Part shown: positions 11,410 through 23,065 of the stretch, piece by piece | How positions within the stretch are numbered: the stretch's first letter is position 1 | Layout: every line of letters starts with the position of its first letter | Origin: Ancylostoma caninum | Taxonomy: Eukaryota > Nematoda > Chromadorea > Rhabditida > Ancylostomatidae | Assembly (NCBI GenBank): GCA_037903475.1 | Contig: JBAJFG010000635.1 | Span: 1-64,000, forward strand | Direction: 5' to 3' | DNA length: 64,000 bases | The notes under the pieces: generated by a model | The model's input: only the letters and a program-made list of their open reading frames with translations | Told to the model about the DNA's origin: nothing | Databases searched by the model: none | Translations under genes and position numbers: made by a program

Positions 11410-12966
11410 TTGACGAGGGAAATAGTATCCACTGCCTTAGTTGCAAATCACAACACTCAACCCAAGCATGAAAAGCTAGTGGATCTAGCTCGATTTTCGG
11501 AACTGGATAAAGCATTACGCGTTACGGCGCTGGTCGGAAAGATTGCCAAAAAATGGGTGATGTCCACCAATGAAAAACGAGCCAGTACGATAAGGCTCGA
11601 AACCACCCAAAAGCTAGACGTAAGCGAGGAAATCACGTCTACCGACATCGAGTTGGCTGAGCAAGTCCTTATTTGTCAGGAGCAAAATCATCTCAAACTG
11701 GAGGAATTGCAAGGACGATTCCGCGACAGGAGAATCATATGTGACTCAAACGGGATATTGTGTCACGAATCCCGGCTTCAAAACGCGTGCATGCCGTTTG
11801 ACACAAAGTCACCTGTGTTCATTCTCAAAGAATCGGATCTAGTGAGGCTAATCCTCGTCAAAATTCATGAGGACAACGCACACTGCGGAAAAGACCACAC
11901 GCTGTCAATACTGCGACAGAGGTTTTGGATCCCTCGTGTCAGCAGCTCGTTCGAAAAGTATCTAAAGAATTGCACTACATGCAAAAGATTCCAAGGACTG
12001 CCACTCGGAGCTCCAAGTATGCCACCACTCCCTTCAGATAGAGTGGTAGTCTCCAAGCCATTCGAGAATACAGGCTGTGACTTTATGGGTCCTTACACCT
12101 CGAAGACACAAGAGAAAATGTTTGTCTGCCTCTACACCTGTCTTACCACTAGAGCGGTGCATCTAGAAGTAGTGGAGAATTTATCAACGGCTGCATTTTT
12201 TAACAGTTTCGTACGATTCATCTCACGCAGAGGTGTGCCGAGAATCATGCGTAGTGATTGTGGCACTAAACAGATGACAGCTCAGGCTCATCCTTGATGA
12301 CCTACTGTGCCAAGGAAAAAACCAAGTGGTTTTTCAATCCTCCCACATCTCCCTGGATGGGTGGAGTTTGGGAAAGACTCGTTGGTTCTGTCAAGAAGGC
12401 CCTAGACAAATCGATCGGCCGCAGAAAACTGACGTTTGCAGACATGTGCACGGTCATATCGAGGATAGAGGCAATCCTTAATACCAGACCGCTTACCAAG
12501 TGTGATCCCGAAGACCTCACAAAAATACCGTTACGCCCGGTTGATTTCCTCCAGGGGAACATCAAGTTCGCAATTCCTGACATAAACGTCATCAGATCCA
12601 GAGTTCGATCCAGCTTTCATTCAAACAGAGAAGCAAGCTCTCGAAGCCCTCCGATTTTCCGAGAAGATTGCGGACAAATTCTGGGAGACATGGAAGGCCC
12701 AGTATCTCGTTTCCTTGAGAGAAATGGAGAAAGTCAACTACAAGCAACCGAGGCATACCAGCAGAACTATCCCAGAGCTGGGTGAAATAGTCCTGATAGA
12801 ACAGGATTTAATACCAAGAGGGAACTGGCCATACGGGAAAGTTGTGGAACTTATATGGTCCGCAGATGAGTTGGTCAGATCAGCAAAAGTTCTAGTGCCA
12901 AATCACCGGATTATCCAACGACCACTCAATAAGATCTTTCCCCTAGAGATCAGAAGTGTTCTTTAG
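11410..12966 (+). pseudogene. E2 integrase and DUF5641-like tail
   Basis: Frame 11410-12297 holds the integrase N-terminal zinc site (HEDNAHCGKDH, then CTTCKRF), the first catalytic Asp in GCDFMGPY and the second in MRSDCGT. A small deletion relative to E1, just after that Asp, shifts the frame. Frame 12294-12785 continues with PWMGGVWERLVGS (catalytic Glu) and LNTRPLTK. Another shift near 12600-12720 leads to 12715-12966, the DUF5641-like tail (ELGEIVLIEQDLIPRG, RSAKVLVPNHR, NKIFPLEIRS). All three acidic residues survive, but the frames do not. Confidence 0.87.
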
Positions 12967-13402
12967 AAAGAAAAAATTAGAAGACCATCGACGTAGTGGC
13001 AATCAATAAAGACCCGGCATCGACCACATCCAGGCAACAACCTCCAAGTCGTGCTGCGAAGACACGGGCATACGATGTCATCAGAGATTTTGAAGAAAGC
13101 CTAGAATCTCATTCGCAAATTTCCAACCCTACCAAGATCCCATTAACCATGATTATGATGTTCTACCTCATGTCCCCCAGCATATGTGGTAATGTGTCAT
13201 CCCATATTCAGTGTTACAGCGGAGTGGTGAAAATAATTCCTCCGGGTGGACCTTTCGAGTTATGCTTCAACAACGGCTGTCACATCCTTGCCGATACCGA
13301 GAAAAATTTGAGTTTTCCTCTAACAATCTCACCTAGAAATGACAAGGTGGACGTAAATCTGAAAAGTTTACTATCCAACAACAGTTTTGAGCGGTTCAAA
13401 GT

Positions 13403-13956
13403 GTGCGATCGGCCTCTATTCTGTGACCACCAATATTTCCTATCGAAGAGCATCCTTGGAAATCCACACTGCTGGCCAGCAGGCGTTATCGCGACTGTCG
13501 CAGCGCTGACCTATCTGGCAATATTGGCCCTAATCTCATTGCTCTGTGGTGTCTCCAAGTTGAGGGAAACAATCTTCAAACTAAGAGTTCCCAAGCGACG
13601 AAATAGAAGACAACCGAGACAAACCCTAGCTGTAAACTTCGAGCTTGTACCTCTACCGACAGCGAGTATCTGCATAATGTGCGCGATCGGCCTCTATTCT
13701 GTGACCACCAATATTTCCTATCGAAGAGCATCCTTGGAAATCCACACTGCTGGCCAGCAGGCGTTATCGCGACTGTCGCAGCGCTGACCTATCTGGCAAT
13801 ATTGGCCCTAATCTCATTGCTCTGTGGTGTCTCCAAGTTGAGGGAAACAATCTTCAAACTAAGAGTTCCCAAGCGACGAAATAGAAGACAACGAGACAAA
13901 CCCTAGCTGTAAACTTCGAGCTTGTACCTCTACCGACAGCGAGTATCTGCATAATG
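13403..13956 (+). repeat. Direct tandem duplication inside E2 env, unit 278 bp
   Basis: The stretch starting GATCGGCCTCTATTC at 13407 is repeated at 13685. The two units are nearly identical; the second lacks one C near 13891. It is probably a local duplication after insertion. Confidence 0.88.
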
Positions 13957-14523
13957 ATCTGCGCACTGAGTTCCAGTGCTCTCGCATGTCAGCATGGATA
14001 CATGTGACGCACTGCAGACCTAGTATGCAAGGAGAAAACTAAGTGCCACCTAGAATACAACCGGGAGCTATTTTTCAACAAGCTCCAATCGGAATTATGC
14101 GTCGAAATCTTCCACGACAAAAAACCCATCGGGACAGCTAGATTTACCAAGAAACCAATAGAGTTCAAGTGTTCCAAAAAGTGATTGAGTCCTTTACGAG
14201 GATGACAGCGACCTCCGTCTACCACAGCAAGCGCTGCGCACAAGCTGGGTCATGTAATGACGACATCTGTGAACGAGTGAAAGCTAATGACTCCATCCCG
14301 GAACTTAACGAAGCCATGCGTTACCCCGGGTATTCTGGCTGCTTCAGCAGCTGTGCAGGTTTTCTCTGTGGATGCTTCATGCCCCAACCAGCTTGCTCCT
14401 TTTACAGGGTAGCTCATGAACCACTATCCAAAGAAATATTTGAAATCTCTAGATGCCCTCATTGGAGCCCTACAGTCACCATTGATTTTAAACAAAAGAC
14501 TAGATTGTTGCATCTGAAAATTT

Positions 14524-14757
14524 TTTCGAATATTCGAATATTCGAATAATCGAATATTTCGATATGACCGAATATTCGAATATTCGAATAAACGAATATT
14601 TTGAAACGCCCGAATATTCGAATATTCGAATAAACGAATATTTCGACGTCTCCGAATATTCGAATATTCGAATAATTCGAATACTCCAACCTCTCGAATA
14701 TTCGAATTATTCGGATATTCGATCATGAGCTTCGAATATTCGAATATTTCGAATATT
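14524..14757 (+). repeat. 42-bp minisatellite, left array
   Basis: About five and a half units of 42 bp, each built on CGAATATTCGAATATTCGAA followed by a variable tail. The core is self-complementary. Because 42 is divisible by three, the reverse strand gives a 14-residue repeat rich in FEYSNIRI. Confidence 0.85.
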
Positions 14758-16495
14758 TGTGAAGTTGATCTACATTCATTTCGGCTGAGTACGCAAAGGG
14801 AAGTTCTCTGAATAGAACAATTACTCATTAGGTTGCCGCGAAAGTTACCTATTCACTTTATTACTATTTACTACTACCTACTTAGTCGAAGTCACTTACC
14901 TTTGTGTGTTGCTAATTTTTTCGAAATTGATTTGGAATTTCCTCTCCAAAACTTGTATGAGGGTTAGTCAATGCTCCACCTATATCCAGTTTGTCCTATC
15001 ATTCCGTTGCGATTATGACTGAAAATATTGTCACTGACTACAAGCATGTTCGGCTGCTCCTGGTTTGATAACTCAGAAAACCAAAAGCGAGCTCCTCCTG
15101 GAACTGATTGAATAGAATCCGCGTAGTGGTATCCTTGACCTGGCAAAGGACCTCCAACGTCATCACGACACAGTATTTTTTACCTGCTTCTCCACGGGTA
15201 GGCAAGGAAATACGACGTGTGGATACCTCATGATCTGAGTGACCGCTAGTTTCAAGTGCGTAGAGTGCGTGCATAAATTTTTTGAGTTTTCAACAGAGCT
15301 TTGCTCAGCTAGCCATCTTGGTTACCGGTGGTTCTTCATGTAATTCACGTAAGGAAATGTGGTTGACTCGTAAGCCGATAACGGCCAAAACTACTGCAAA
15401 AACGAGAACTACCTCCTCAGAATGTAATACTCAGTATTTGATGGAATTACAAAGGAATCATTTGTTAAAAGCTGCTGCCAACAAAACTTACTGTTTGCGC
15501 AGAATAATGATTTCACTTACATTGTGTAAATGTTTGTTATATTGAAGAAAAAGAATTAATCCGAAAAGACGTCCAAAAATGGCTGAAACTTTCGCGACGT
15601 CCAATAAAATAGACAACACTGAATAGAGTTAAGAAGCGGTGTTTCGAACCTAATTTCAAATGAGCCCAGTTCTCAGCTGACGGGTTCAGTATTGGAGCTA
15701 CTAGCAGTTGCATGAACTAACCCAATCCCAAATCACTGAAGCCTAGTGTTGCACTCGTCTCTGTGATGAGTCTGCATAAGTTTTTTTTGCTACAGCAACA
15801 TGCATAGAACGTATCAGCTATATGATAAGTCAGCATGAGTTCCTTAATAGGTACTGAAAAAGAATAGGAGCATTTTTAAAAGTTTTTCACTCAGCAAACT
15901 AGTACGTCAAACTTGTACGTACCTGCTAATCGCATTGCTGGGTTTCCATCCAACATCTCGAGATCGTTTCTCAGGACGGGTGCTTTGTATTGTATAGATA
16001 AATGAAGGTAATTTTCCAAATGTTGTGCACAGAAGTAGTGGCATGCTGGTGGTAAGGTTGCGGGGTAGGGTTGGAAAAAGTACGATTACTCGAAATGGAG
16101 TGGCAGACTAGTGTCATAAAGATTGAAAATTCCCAGTAAGCTCTTTGCTTTTCTGAAGTTTTTTTCACCAAATTGAAGGTTCAAGACTTGCCACAAAATT
16201 GTAGCTATCTGTCTACGTCAGCAGGTATTCTCAGACAATGTGCGGGTGAACCGCGGTACAAATATTTGGCGTAGGCAACTCTACAGTCAACCAAGTAATT
16301 GAACGTGGTCATTAAATTATCTATGTGCAGTGAGCCTGCAGAAAGTCCGCTGTCAGCCCGCTGAAATGATAATGTGGCGTGCTGACAACGGCAGCAATGC
16401 ATACTGGCGATCTCAAATTTAGCGACGGTAGGTGCTTGCTGATGGGGCTCGAGAATGATTATGAAAGCGAAGATGCTGTTGAAAACGACTGCTCG

Positions 16496-16690
16496 ATTAT
16501 TCGAATGATCTAATATTCGAATAAACGAATATTTTGAAAGCGTCGAATATTCGAATATTCGAATAAACGAATATTTTGAAAGCGTCGAATATTCGAATAT
16601 TCGAATAATCCGAATATTCTGATTTTTCGAATATTCGAATGTTTCGAATAATCGAATATTCGAATATTCGAATAATTATTCGAATATTAT
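16496..16690 (+). repeat. 42-bp minisatellite, right array
   Basis: The same 42-bp unit and orientation as the left array; two adjacent units with the tail AAACGAATATTTTGAAAGCGT are nearly identical. It ends just before envelope sequence resumes. Confidence 0.85.
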
Positions 16691-17917
16691 TCGATTCGGT
16701 CAACACTCTACAAAAGACTCTTGGCAAAAGTACATCTTCGTCTGAATCACTCGCGCCATACTTATCAAAAGAAATTATTGGCTTCAATGTTACTGTCATC
16801 TCAATTCAACAACCAGTCAACTCGATGGCGAACAAAAGGTTTGCAGTACCGAATAATGTTCCGTTTATTCTCTGAGAAGATTTCCGCCTCCCAGTGGAAT
16901 GCTACACCTATACCCAAGCCTAAAATCAATTCGCCAGCTGCCCAAGCAGGGTCAGGTGCGAATGCAGCAATTCAATCAATAATTCCCTAGGTCCAGAAAC
17001 ATCGCTGCGCCATAATAGTGAGGCCAGGTTTCCTTTTGTGACATCCTACTTCCGGGTAGACCTGTTAGGGGACGAGATTCTTCCAATGAAGAAGAACAAG
17101 TACTCAGGGTTCAGTCTAGAATCTTACAGGATTCGGCCGCGCTGACCCAATATCAAAAGTGCGTCTTACATTTCTCAAACCTAACTGGTTGTTACAATTT
17201 CGAGCAGGGGTCACATTTGACTGTCGCATGCAGCTCTCCCATGCAAACGGTGGTGACAGCTACTTGCGACAGCCAACAGTTCCCAATCAATTGTGGACCC
17301 AATACCGAAAGAACTAACCTACAACTAAATTTCGAAAAGGCGGTTATAAGCGAAAAATGCGTAGCCTTCTGTATGGAAAACCCTACCAAATTCATTTTGC
17401 AAGGGCATCTACACTACCACGTGCTGCTGCCTAATGCATCAGTGTTTCACTACAATTCGCATACGGTTAGTATCAAGCATCAATGGTTTTCGGACATCAG
17501 CATCACAGATCTTACCCCACTGATCAATGTCCTAGCACATCATTGGAAACTCGCATTAGCAGCCATCGAAGTAACGCTGGCTTTGTCAGCGGTACTCCGA
17601 TGGCTGCTAATGCGCAAAAATCGCATAAAAAAATAAAAGGTACGCGCACCCCACTTGCCAAATCCGTGCATCGCACGGGTTTGATAACATATCATATCAC
17701 GCGGAATTACCAGTCGGCATCCAGCTCCACTTCAAAAAAGCACTTAGTAAATATCCCAACACATTATTAACGCCCTCAAACAGCTGTAAATGCCGTAAAT
17801 TACCGCACGGGCACATACAAGTACCATCGTTGTAAAATTAGGTATGCAGGCTATATCTCCGGCTAAAATCGAGGCATATTCCAGATAAGAGTAAGGGGCG
17901 GAGCTCAACAAGTTTAG

Positions 17918-17925
17918 TATATAAG
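17918..17925 (+). promoter_or_regulatory. TATA box of the E2 3' zinc-knuckle gene
   Basis: TATATAAG lies 47 bases before the ATG at 17965, with a GC-rich box (AGGGGCGGAGC, 17894-17904) just upstream. E1 has a TATA box at the same relative place. Confidence 0.5.
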
Positions 17926-17964
17926 CGGCAGAAATTATTAAGCCAATATTCCAAGCCAGTGATC

Positions 17965-18447
17965 ATGTCCGATCGCAGCGTTACGTCTCCAGAACGTGAA
18001 GCCATGGACGAGCTCGACAACGTGTGTCTCGACGCCGCCGACCAGCAGACCGTTCTTCTGCAGAGGATCCTGTCGCAGCTTGCAACGATGAGCTCGCAGA
18101 TGACGACGATGAATCTGCGGATGGAGCACTTGGAGCGCGACAACAAAGCCTTGACCGGCAACACCAATTTACTTGCGGAGAGATATGCCCCCAAGTCAAA
18201 TTGTGTGTTCTGCTCGGTTGAGAACAACCGAGACAACCATTTCTCGGGCCGCTGCTCGCGGTACTCTGACCCCGTAGCGAGGACGACTCAGGCTATGGTG
18301 CTCAGGCTGTGCCTGAAGTGCCTCAAGCCTGAGCACGGGGCAGAGGACTGCCGGATGAGATGCGGCGGTTGTGGGCGGGACCACAACCAGCTGCTGTGCA
18401 GCTCAAAGCCTCGCCCACAAGCCGCCGCCAAACGACCGAGGACATGA
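17965..18447 (+). CDS. E2 3' accessory zinc-knuckle protein, 160 aa, intact
   Basis: ATG 17965 opens a 160-residue frame. The frame can be read two codons further up, but only from a GTG, so I chose the ATG. Residues 1-65 are acidic and helical with heptad-like spacing, probably a coiled coil. Residues 73-150 hold three zinc knuckles: CVFC...NH...C, CLKCLKPEHGAEDC and CGGCGRDHNQLLC. A basic tail follows (KPRPQAAAKRPR). It sits between env and the 3' LTR behind its own TATA box, and it is the only unbroken gene of E2. The knuckles match those of BEL/Pao Gag in spacing, so RNA or DNA binding is likely. Its function in the element cycle is unknown; packaging, nucleic-acid chaperone activity or regulation are possible. 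Confidence 0.65.
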   Translation: MSDRSVTSPEREAMDELDNVCLDAADQQTVLLQRILSQLATMSSQMTTMNLRMEHLERDNKALTGNTNLLAERYAPKSNCVFCSVENNRDNHFSGRCSRYSDPVARTTQAMVLRLCLKCLKPEHGAEDCRMRCGGCGRDHNQLLCSSKPRPQAAAKRPRT

Positions 18448-18587
18448 CGTGACGACACCAGCCCAACCGACCCGATTCCCGATGCCTTGCCGACGCCACC
18501 CGCCATCCAGACGAAGCTCCGAAAGAAAAAAAATATTGTTGTTTGTTCACTGCATATCTGTTTGTGTAAAAAGAAGATATTTTCAAG

Positions 18588-18880
18588 TGTCGCCCCCGGG
18601 GAGTGTCCTCATACTTGGTATGAGGACCCCATCCTCGGCCTAGTGCCCCGCCCGATCCCTCATGCTCACTAGGGGGCGGGGCCAAGTGCTAAGGCACTCT
18701 TAGTTCTGTTCGAGCAGTAGAACGGTTGCTCTTGTATTCGACAATAAACCGCTGAACCCACGCCTCTTTCTGTACTCTTAGTTCAGGGCCTAAAAACCCT
18801 GTTCGTTGTCTTCCGGCCGTCCACCCTGTGGACATTTTCGAAAGGGTTCCGACCCACAATAGTCTTCTCGCGCCCCCACA
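18588..18880 (+). repeat. 3' LTR of E2
   Basis: Bases 18604-18880 match the 5' LTR, with AATAAA at 18743-18748 and the end CCCCCACA. The true start may be TGTC at 18588, because the E1 LTR starts with a similar sequence; the 5' copy would then have lost about 16 bases. Confidence 0.85.
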
Positions 18881-19254
18881 CTATATTCATCCTAAGCAAT
18901 TACACAGCTATACCTGCGGCCATGGCTTTAGTTCATGAAAGCTAAGATGATAAGGTTTTAATGAAAGCAGATTATTGTCGTTGTTATGCGTATCATCTGC
19001 TGTATAAGACGAGAAAGTTGTGTAGAGCGAGAAAAGTACGCATTTCAAATACTATTTGGCCTATTAACGAAACGGATTCTAATGGGTTTCTGGGGTTTTT
19101 CGTTAATTCGTTAATTCGTTACGTTAATAACGCGCAGCCGTGCTATGGACCCTTTATGAGCAGCCACTCCCAACTCTGCACAGGAGCATCTTCCAGATTG
19201 CTTTAGAACCTGTGTACAACTCAATGTAACAAATGTAGTGCAAATAATCACCTT
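18881..19254. other. Spacer after E2, no gene seen
   Basis: Short AT-rich DNA with no recognisable feature. A stretch near 19090-19130 repeats GTTAATTCGTTA-like words. Confidence 0.4.
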
Positions 19255-20335
19255 TTTCCACACTCATGGACCACGGCAGACCCATTTTTCATCCTTGGAC
19301 CCGTATCCTGACGTTTTCCCCACGACTGCGCCGTGGCAGGCCTATTCTCCATCCATGGACCTGTATCCTGGCTTTCTCCCCACAATTGGGCCATGGCAGA
19401 CCCATTTCCATCCGTGGACTCCTATCTTGACGTCTTCCTCACAATTGGGCCACAGCAGGCCCATTTTCCATCCGTGGAACAGTATCCAAACGTTTTTCCT
19501 CCTCTTGGCCACGGCAGATACATCTTCCTAGGACCCGTATCCTGACGGATCCTGATCCTAGGACCCGTATCCTGACGTTTTCCCTCCTTTTGGCCACGGC
19601 AGACCCATTTACCATCCGTGAACCCTTGTCCTGACGTATTCCTCACAATTGGGCCATAGAAGATCCATTCTCCATTCGTGAAACAGCATCCTGGCGTTTT
19701 CCCTCCTTTTGGCCACGGCAGATACATCTTACTAGGACCCGTCTCCTGACGGATCCTGATCCTAGGACCCGTATCCTGACGTTTTCCCCACAATTGCGCC
19801 GTGGCAGGTCTATTCTCCATCCATGGAACTGTATCCTGAAGCATTCCGGTCATGGCAGACCCATTTTCCATCCGCGGAACCGTATCCTGGCATTTTCGCT
19901 CCTTTTGACCACGCCAGACCCATTTTCCACCCGTTCACCCGTATCCTGACGTTTTCCCCACGATTGCTCCGTGGCATGCCCATTCTCCATTCGTGCACCA
20001 GGAGAGCTCAGAAAGTGGGCGGGAGAGGGAGGGGGGGGGGGTGTGGGAAAAAATGTGGTCTCCGCCGCTTGAAAATAAAATTATTGTGAACATTATTGCA
20101 ATAATAGATAATTTAAATGAGTTGATCAAAAGTACTAATAAAAACAAACTGTTAAAAATGGACAAATGTAGGATTTTTTTTGCTTTGTAAAGCAATTTCA
20201 AAAATTTATCCTGGTGCTTCCCCACAGTTGGGCCAGAGCACACCTATTCTCCATTCGTGGACCCGTATCCTGATGTTTTTCCCACGATTGGGCCACGGCG
20301 GACCCTTCCTCGATCGGTGTGCGCCTATCCTGGTG
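19255..20335 (+). repeat. Minisatellite, unit about 60 bp
   Basis: Units share CGTATCCTGACGTTTTCCCC, then a GGCCATGGCAGACCCATT-like part and CATCCGTGGACC. Successive TATCCTGACG words are about 60 bases apart. A 200-bp AT-rich segment (about 20005-20215, with a run of ten or eleven G) interrupts it. Frames found in it on either strand are products of the repeat. Confidence 0.85.
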
Positions 20336-20340
20336 TTTTA

Positions 20341-22387
20341 GTGGTTTTTTCTGAACTATGGTGACCCGACAAACTAGTCCATCATCAATGCACTCCTTGT
20401 AGATTTCGAGAATGAAGGAAGAAAGTTAGGAAACATTCAGAAAGCATGGTCAAAATTGGTTTCAAGAAATGTCACAAGAGCTAAAGATGACGCGTCCTTC
20501 GTCCGTTCATCCTGTATACCTGATTGTAGTGTCCTTCTTAGAAACAAAGAGTCCTAAAACTCGCTAATCCCTGTGGGATCTCAATAGGATGAGAGCCAGT
20601 GTACATCCCCAGTGAAGAAACCGAACGTATTCCTGCGGGATCTCTCACGGCATACACCGATTTCTTCGGCGTGGTTACAAGCAATCCAATCGTTGACCAA
20701 GCGCCAATACGGGGGGCTACCCTGCTCCGTACACTGCTGCTATGCAATGTCAAATCGTTGTAAACACTATCTCGCCCGGAGGGCTCGAGACCATCAAGGC
20801 GCGGTCCCGCAGCGGAACCCTGAACGCGCTAAACCTCTCTCTTTCATCATTGGAGACTGTATCAATTTTTCCGTCAGTGCCGCTCTTACGGTGCTTTGTT
20901 AAGAGGATTCCGGAAATAATTTTGAACACTTTCTATGTTATTTCTTCTTGTCTGTAGCGCTCTATTCATGCTTTGAACAATAACTCGATAAATCTACCAT
21001 CTCGGTTAGAAAAACATTCAACAACTACCTTCCTACTTATCGATCGCACTTTTTGATTCCGATCTACACCTACGTTTGTCTGTATCAAAAGTTCTTCTTC
21101 GGTTTTCCAGTGCAACCGTGTTCTATCCGTACTTTCAGTTTCTCTACACCAACGGGACAAATCAAAACATTAACACTTTTAATTTTGGCTGATCGGTGCG
21201 CCACACCTCACAATTAAATAAACACAACAATAGAGATCACAATCCCGTTTGCACTGTCCTCACGATATTGCGCCGGGAATCCCTCTTTCAGCGACGAAGT
21301 TCTGGCTTGAACCTGAAATTAAGCAAGATTACATGTGCCTTTTCCATTTGGGCAGCAGAGGGTAGGGGGCGGGGCTCCGCCCAACCCCCCCCCCCCGCCA
21401 AAGTGAAGGTTCCCCCACTGGCTCGGCTATAAGTGAAGGTTGGGTGAGCACAATACTCAGGGTATTCCACCTATGCTTTAAGAGCAAATAGTTCATATTT
21501 ACAGGATCGACTAACTTCGAGTACCTTTTCGAAAGATGTGTGCCGCATTCGCTGAATTCCGAACAAGGGCATGTTTCGAGGTGGCCCCAGCAAGGAGTTT
21601 TGAATTGCTCGTTTGGTAAAGAAATGGAAAGCATAAAACCTTGACTAGAAATGACGCTTATGTACAGCACTACAGCATGACCACAGAAATGTTGTCAAAA
21701 CGGTAGTTTAGATCCTATGAATTAGTTGTGAAGAAGACAAGGCCGTTCATGGTAATGAAGTAGTGCTGGCTACTGTTTTTGCTCATGTCAGAGGGATCTT
21801 TCTGACTGTCAGAAGAGTCGTTAATCGCTAATAAGGATGAATATTTTTCGAAAATAGAGAAATGTCAATTCACTGAAAATGCCCAGGTGAGAAGCAGAAA
21901 AAAACCGCTGCACCCTTCGCAACGCTACGATCAGACACTCGAATGCTATCGCTAGGCAAAAAAACGTGGAAATAAGAGCCCAAGATCATCATCAACTGAT
22001 TCTTTAGCACTTGCTTCCTGACTCGTCTACCTTTCCTTAAAGCTCAAAGCCTTCCTGTCCAGAAAGAAATTCAGATCGAATGATCGATTAATCTTACAAT
22101 CTTGTTAGCTGTATGAGGTTGTTCTGAGGACCTCGAAGAAATCATTTGCAAGGAAAGAATTAAGAGCAAAAAACAGATTGAACCAAGTGTGCCGAGCTTT
22201 GATTATGCTAAAAAATAAATTAAGAAGTGGACCGGAGCTGTTTTGTCCTGATCATTATTCCGGAAACTTTTCAACCCATCCTCGTACGTCGTCCAACTCA
22301 GATTTTGCCCTGGGGTACAGCCCAGGAAATCGTTGCCGTCGAAAGCCACAGTCGGGTAGTAGTCCGTCCTAACGCAATAGTGGCTGA
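20341..22387. other. Unannotated spacer, no gene supported
   Basis: About 2 kb without a frame I can support. Around 20560-20840 the DNA is more GC-rich and holds short frames on both strands with no known motif. A C run with a GGGGCGGGGCTCCGCCC stretch lies at 21366-21400. This could be old transposon debris. Confidence 0.4.
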
Positions 22388-22575
22388 CAAGGGAAGGATA
22401 CTTCATCAGTACTGCCCTTCATAGCGAGGCGTATACTGCCTTATGCAGTTCGCGACGCTGATTTCAAATCTGTTTTCATCTACTCCTTAATTTTCCTCTT
22501 CGAGGAGTTACACCCGTTTTTCCATTTCAGGAATGCTCATGTAAGTCTCACAAGGCTATGGTGCCAGGTGAGCTG

Positions 22576-22635
22576 TGGCGCAACAGTAAGCCTCTCGCTC
22601 TTCAGTGTCAACATGGAGAGTTCAGGATCTCTCAC
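22576..22635 (+). other. tRNA-like sequence in the left arm
   Basis: TGGCGCAACAGTAAG resembles a Pol III A box, and GTTCAGGATCTC about 30 bases further on a decayed B box. The other arm has the matching TGGCGCAATGGTAAG in reverse at about 24850. It does not fold into a good tRNA, so I take it as a tRNA-derived promoter relic. Confidence 0.4.
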
Positions 22636-23065
22636 CCCCTGGTGTTTTGTGTTTTCCTTCCACTCACTGTTTTCCTCTGAAAATCCATTCCATGCAGTTT
22701 TGTAACGTTTTCCACCTATAAATTGATCCTTTGGAAGTCTGGAACTATTTGGAAGGATTCTCACTACACCGATTTTGGAGACAGTGACAGAGTACATCGC
22801 GGAATTCACAAGCACAATCAGGGTCAAACATGACGAGAGGAAAAACCGACCCTCGATACGACCCCCCCCCCCTATTCCATCGTCCAAGCCCACGTTTTCA
22901 GACCCCTCCCCCGCTCCCTCTGTGCTCTAGCATGCTTTCTCTGTACACTGAGCAGTTTCAAGGAAAAAAAAAAGATAGAAAAGAAACGCATTAAACATTC
23001 CAAAATTATATCTAAAACAAACTTGAAGTCGATATGCATCGTTTCTTATCCGATCGAAATATCCA

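Larger units (their letters stand above)
14521..16690. mobile_element. Unclassified 2.2-kb insertion in E2 env
   Basis: Envelope coding sequence stops at about 14520 and resumes near 16700, as judged against E1 env. The inserted DNA is bracketed by two arrays of the same 42-bp unit in the same orientation. The 1.7 kb between them is AT-rich with no recognisable gene. The arrays may be the ends of a non-autonomous transposon or may have mediated recombination; I could not see terminal inverted repeats or a target duplication. Confidence 0.55.
12996..17636 (+). pseudogene. E2 envelope-like gene, duplicated and interrupted
   Basis: The gene starts with a basic segment, a hydrophobic leader (about 13140-13200), cysteines and a membrane segment (about 13480-13550). 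A 278-bp direct duplication follows. The cysteine-rich phlebovirus-G2-like part lies in several frames up to about 14520, including YPGYSGC (14324-14344). There an unrelated 2.2-kb segment cuts the gene. Envelope sequence resumes at about 16700 (FNVTVIS, FAVPNN), and frame 17217-17636 gives the end: cysteine-rich stem, IKHQWFSDISITDLTPL, a membrane segment and a basic tail, closely parallel to E1. Env of this type mediates membrane fusion in related elements. Stops, frameshifts, duplication and insertion make this copy inert. Confidence 0.75.
6937..18880 (+). mobile_element. E2: envelope-bearing BEL/Pao LTR element, 11.9 kb, decayed
   Basis: LTR copies at 6937-7211 and 18604-18880 bracket a primer site, gag, protease-RT-RNase H-integrase, envelope and a 3' zinc-knuckle gene, all on the plus strand. 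By-eye LTR divergence is about 6%, which suggests an old insertion. It has also suffered a 278-bp tandem duplication in env and a 2.2-kb insertion (14521-16690). No clean target-site duplication is visible, and the 5' LTR seems to lack its first bases. The length without the insertion is about 9.8 kb. Confidence 0.92.

Noticed and set aside
14424..14828. Minus-strand frame rich in FEYSNIRI repeats as a protein gene
   Set aside because: It is a by-product of the 42-bp repeat, whose length is divisible by three; there is no start context or domain.
19238..19871. Frames in the 60-bp minisatellite as a repeat protein
   Set aside because: Both strands are open because of repeated units without stops; there is no evidence of coding.
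20538..20902. Short frames on both strands as a conserved gene
   Set aside because: No recognisable motif, no splice pattern, overlapping frames on both strands.
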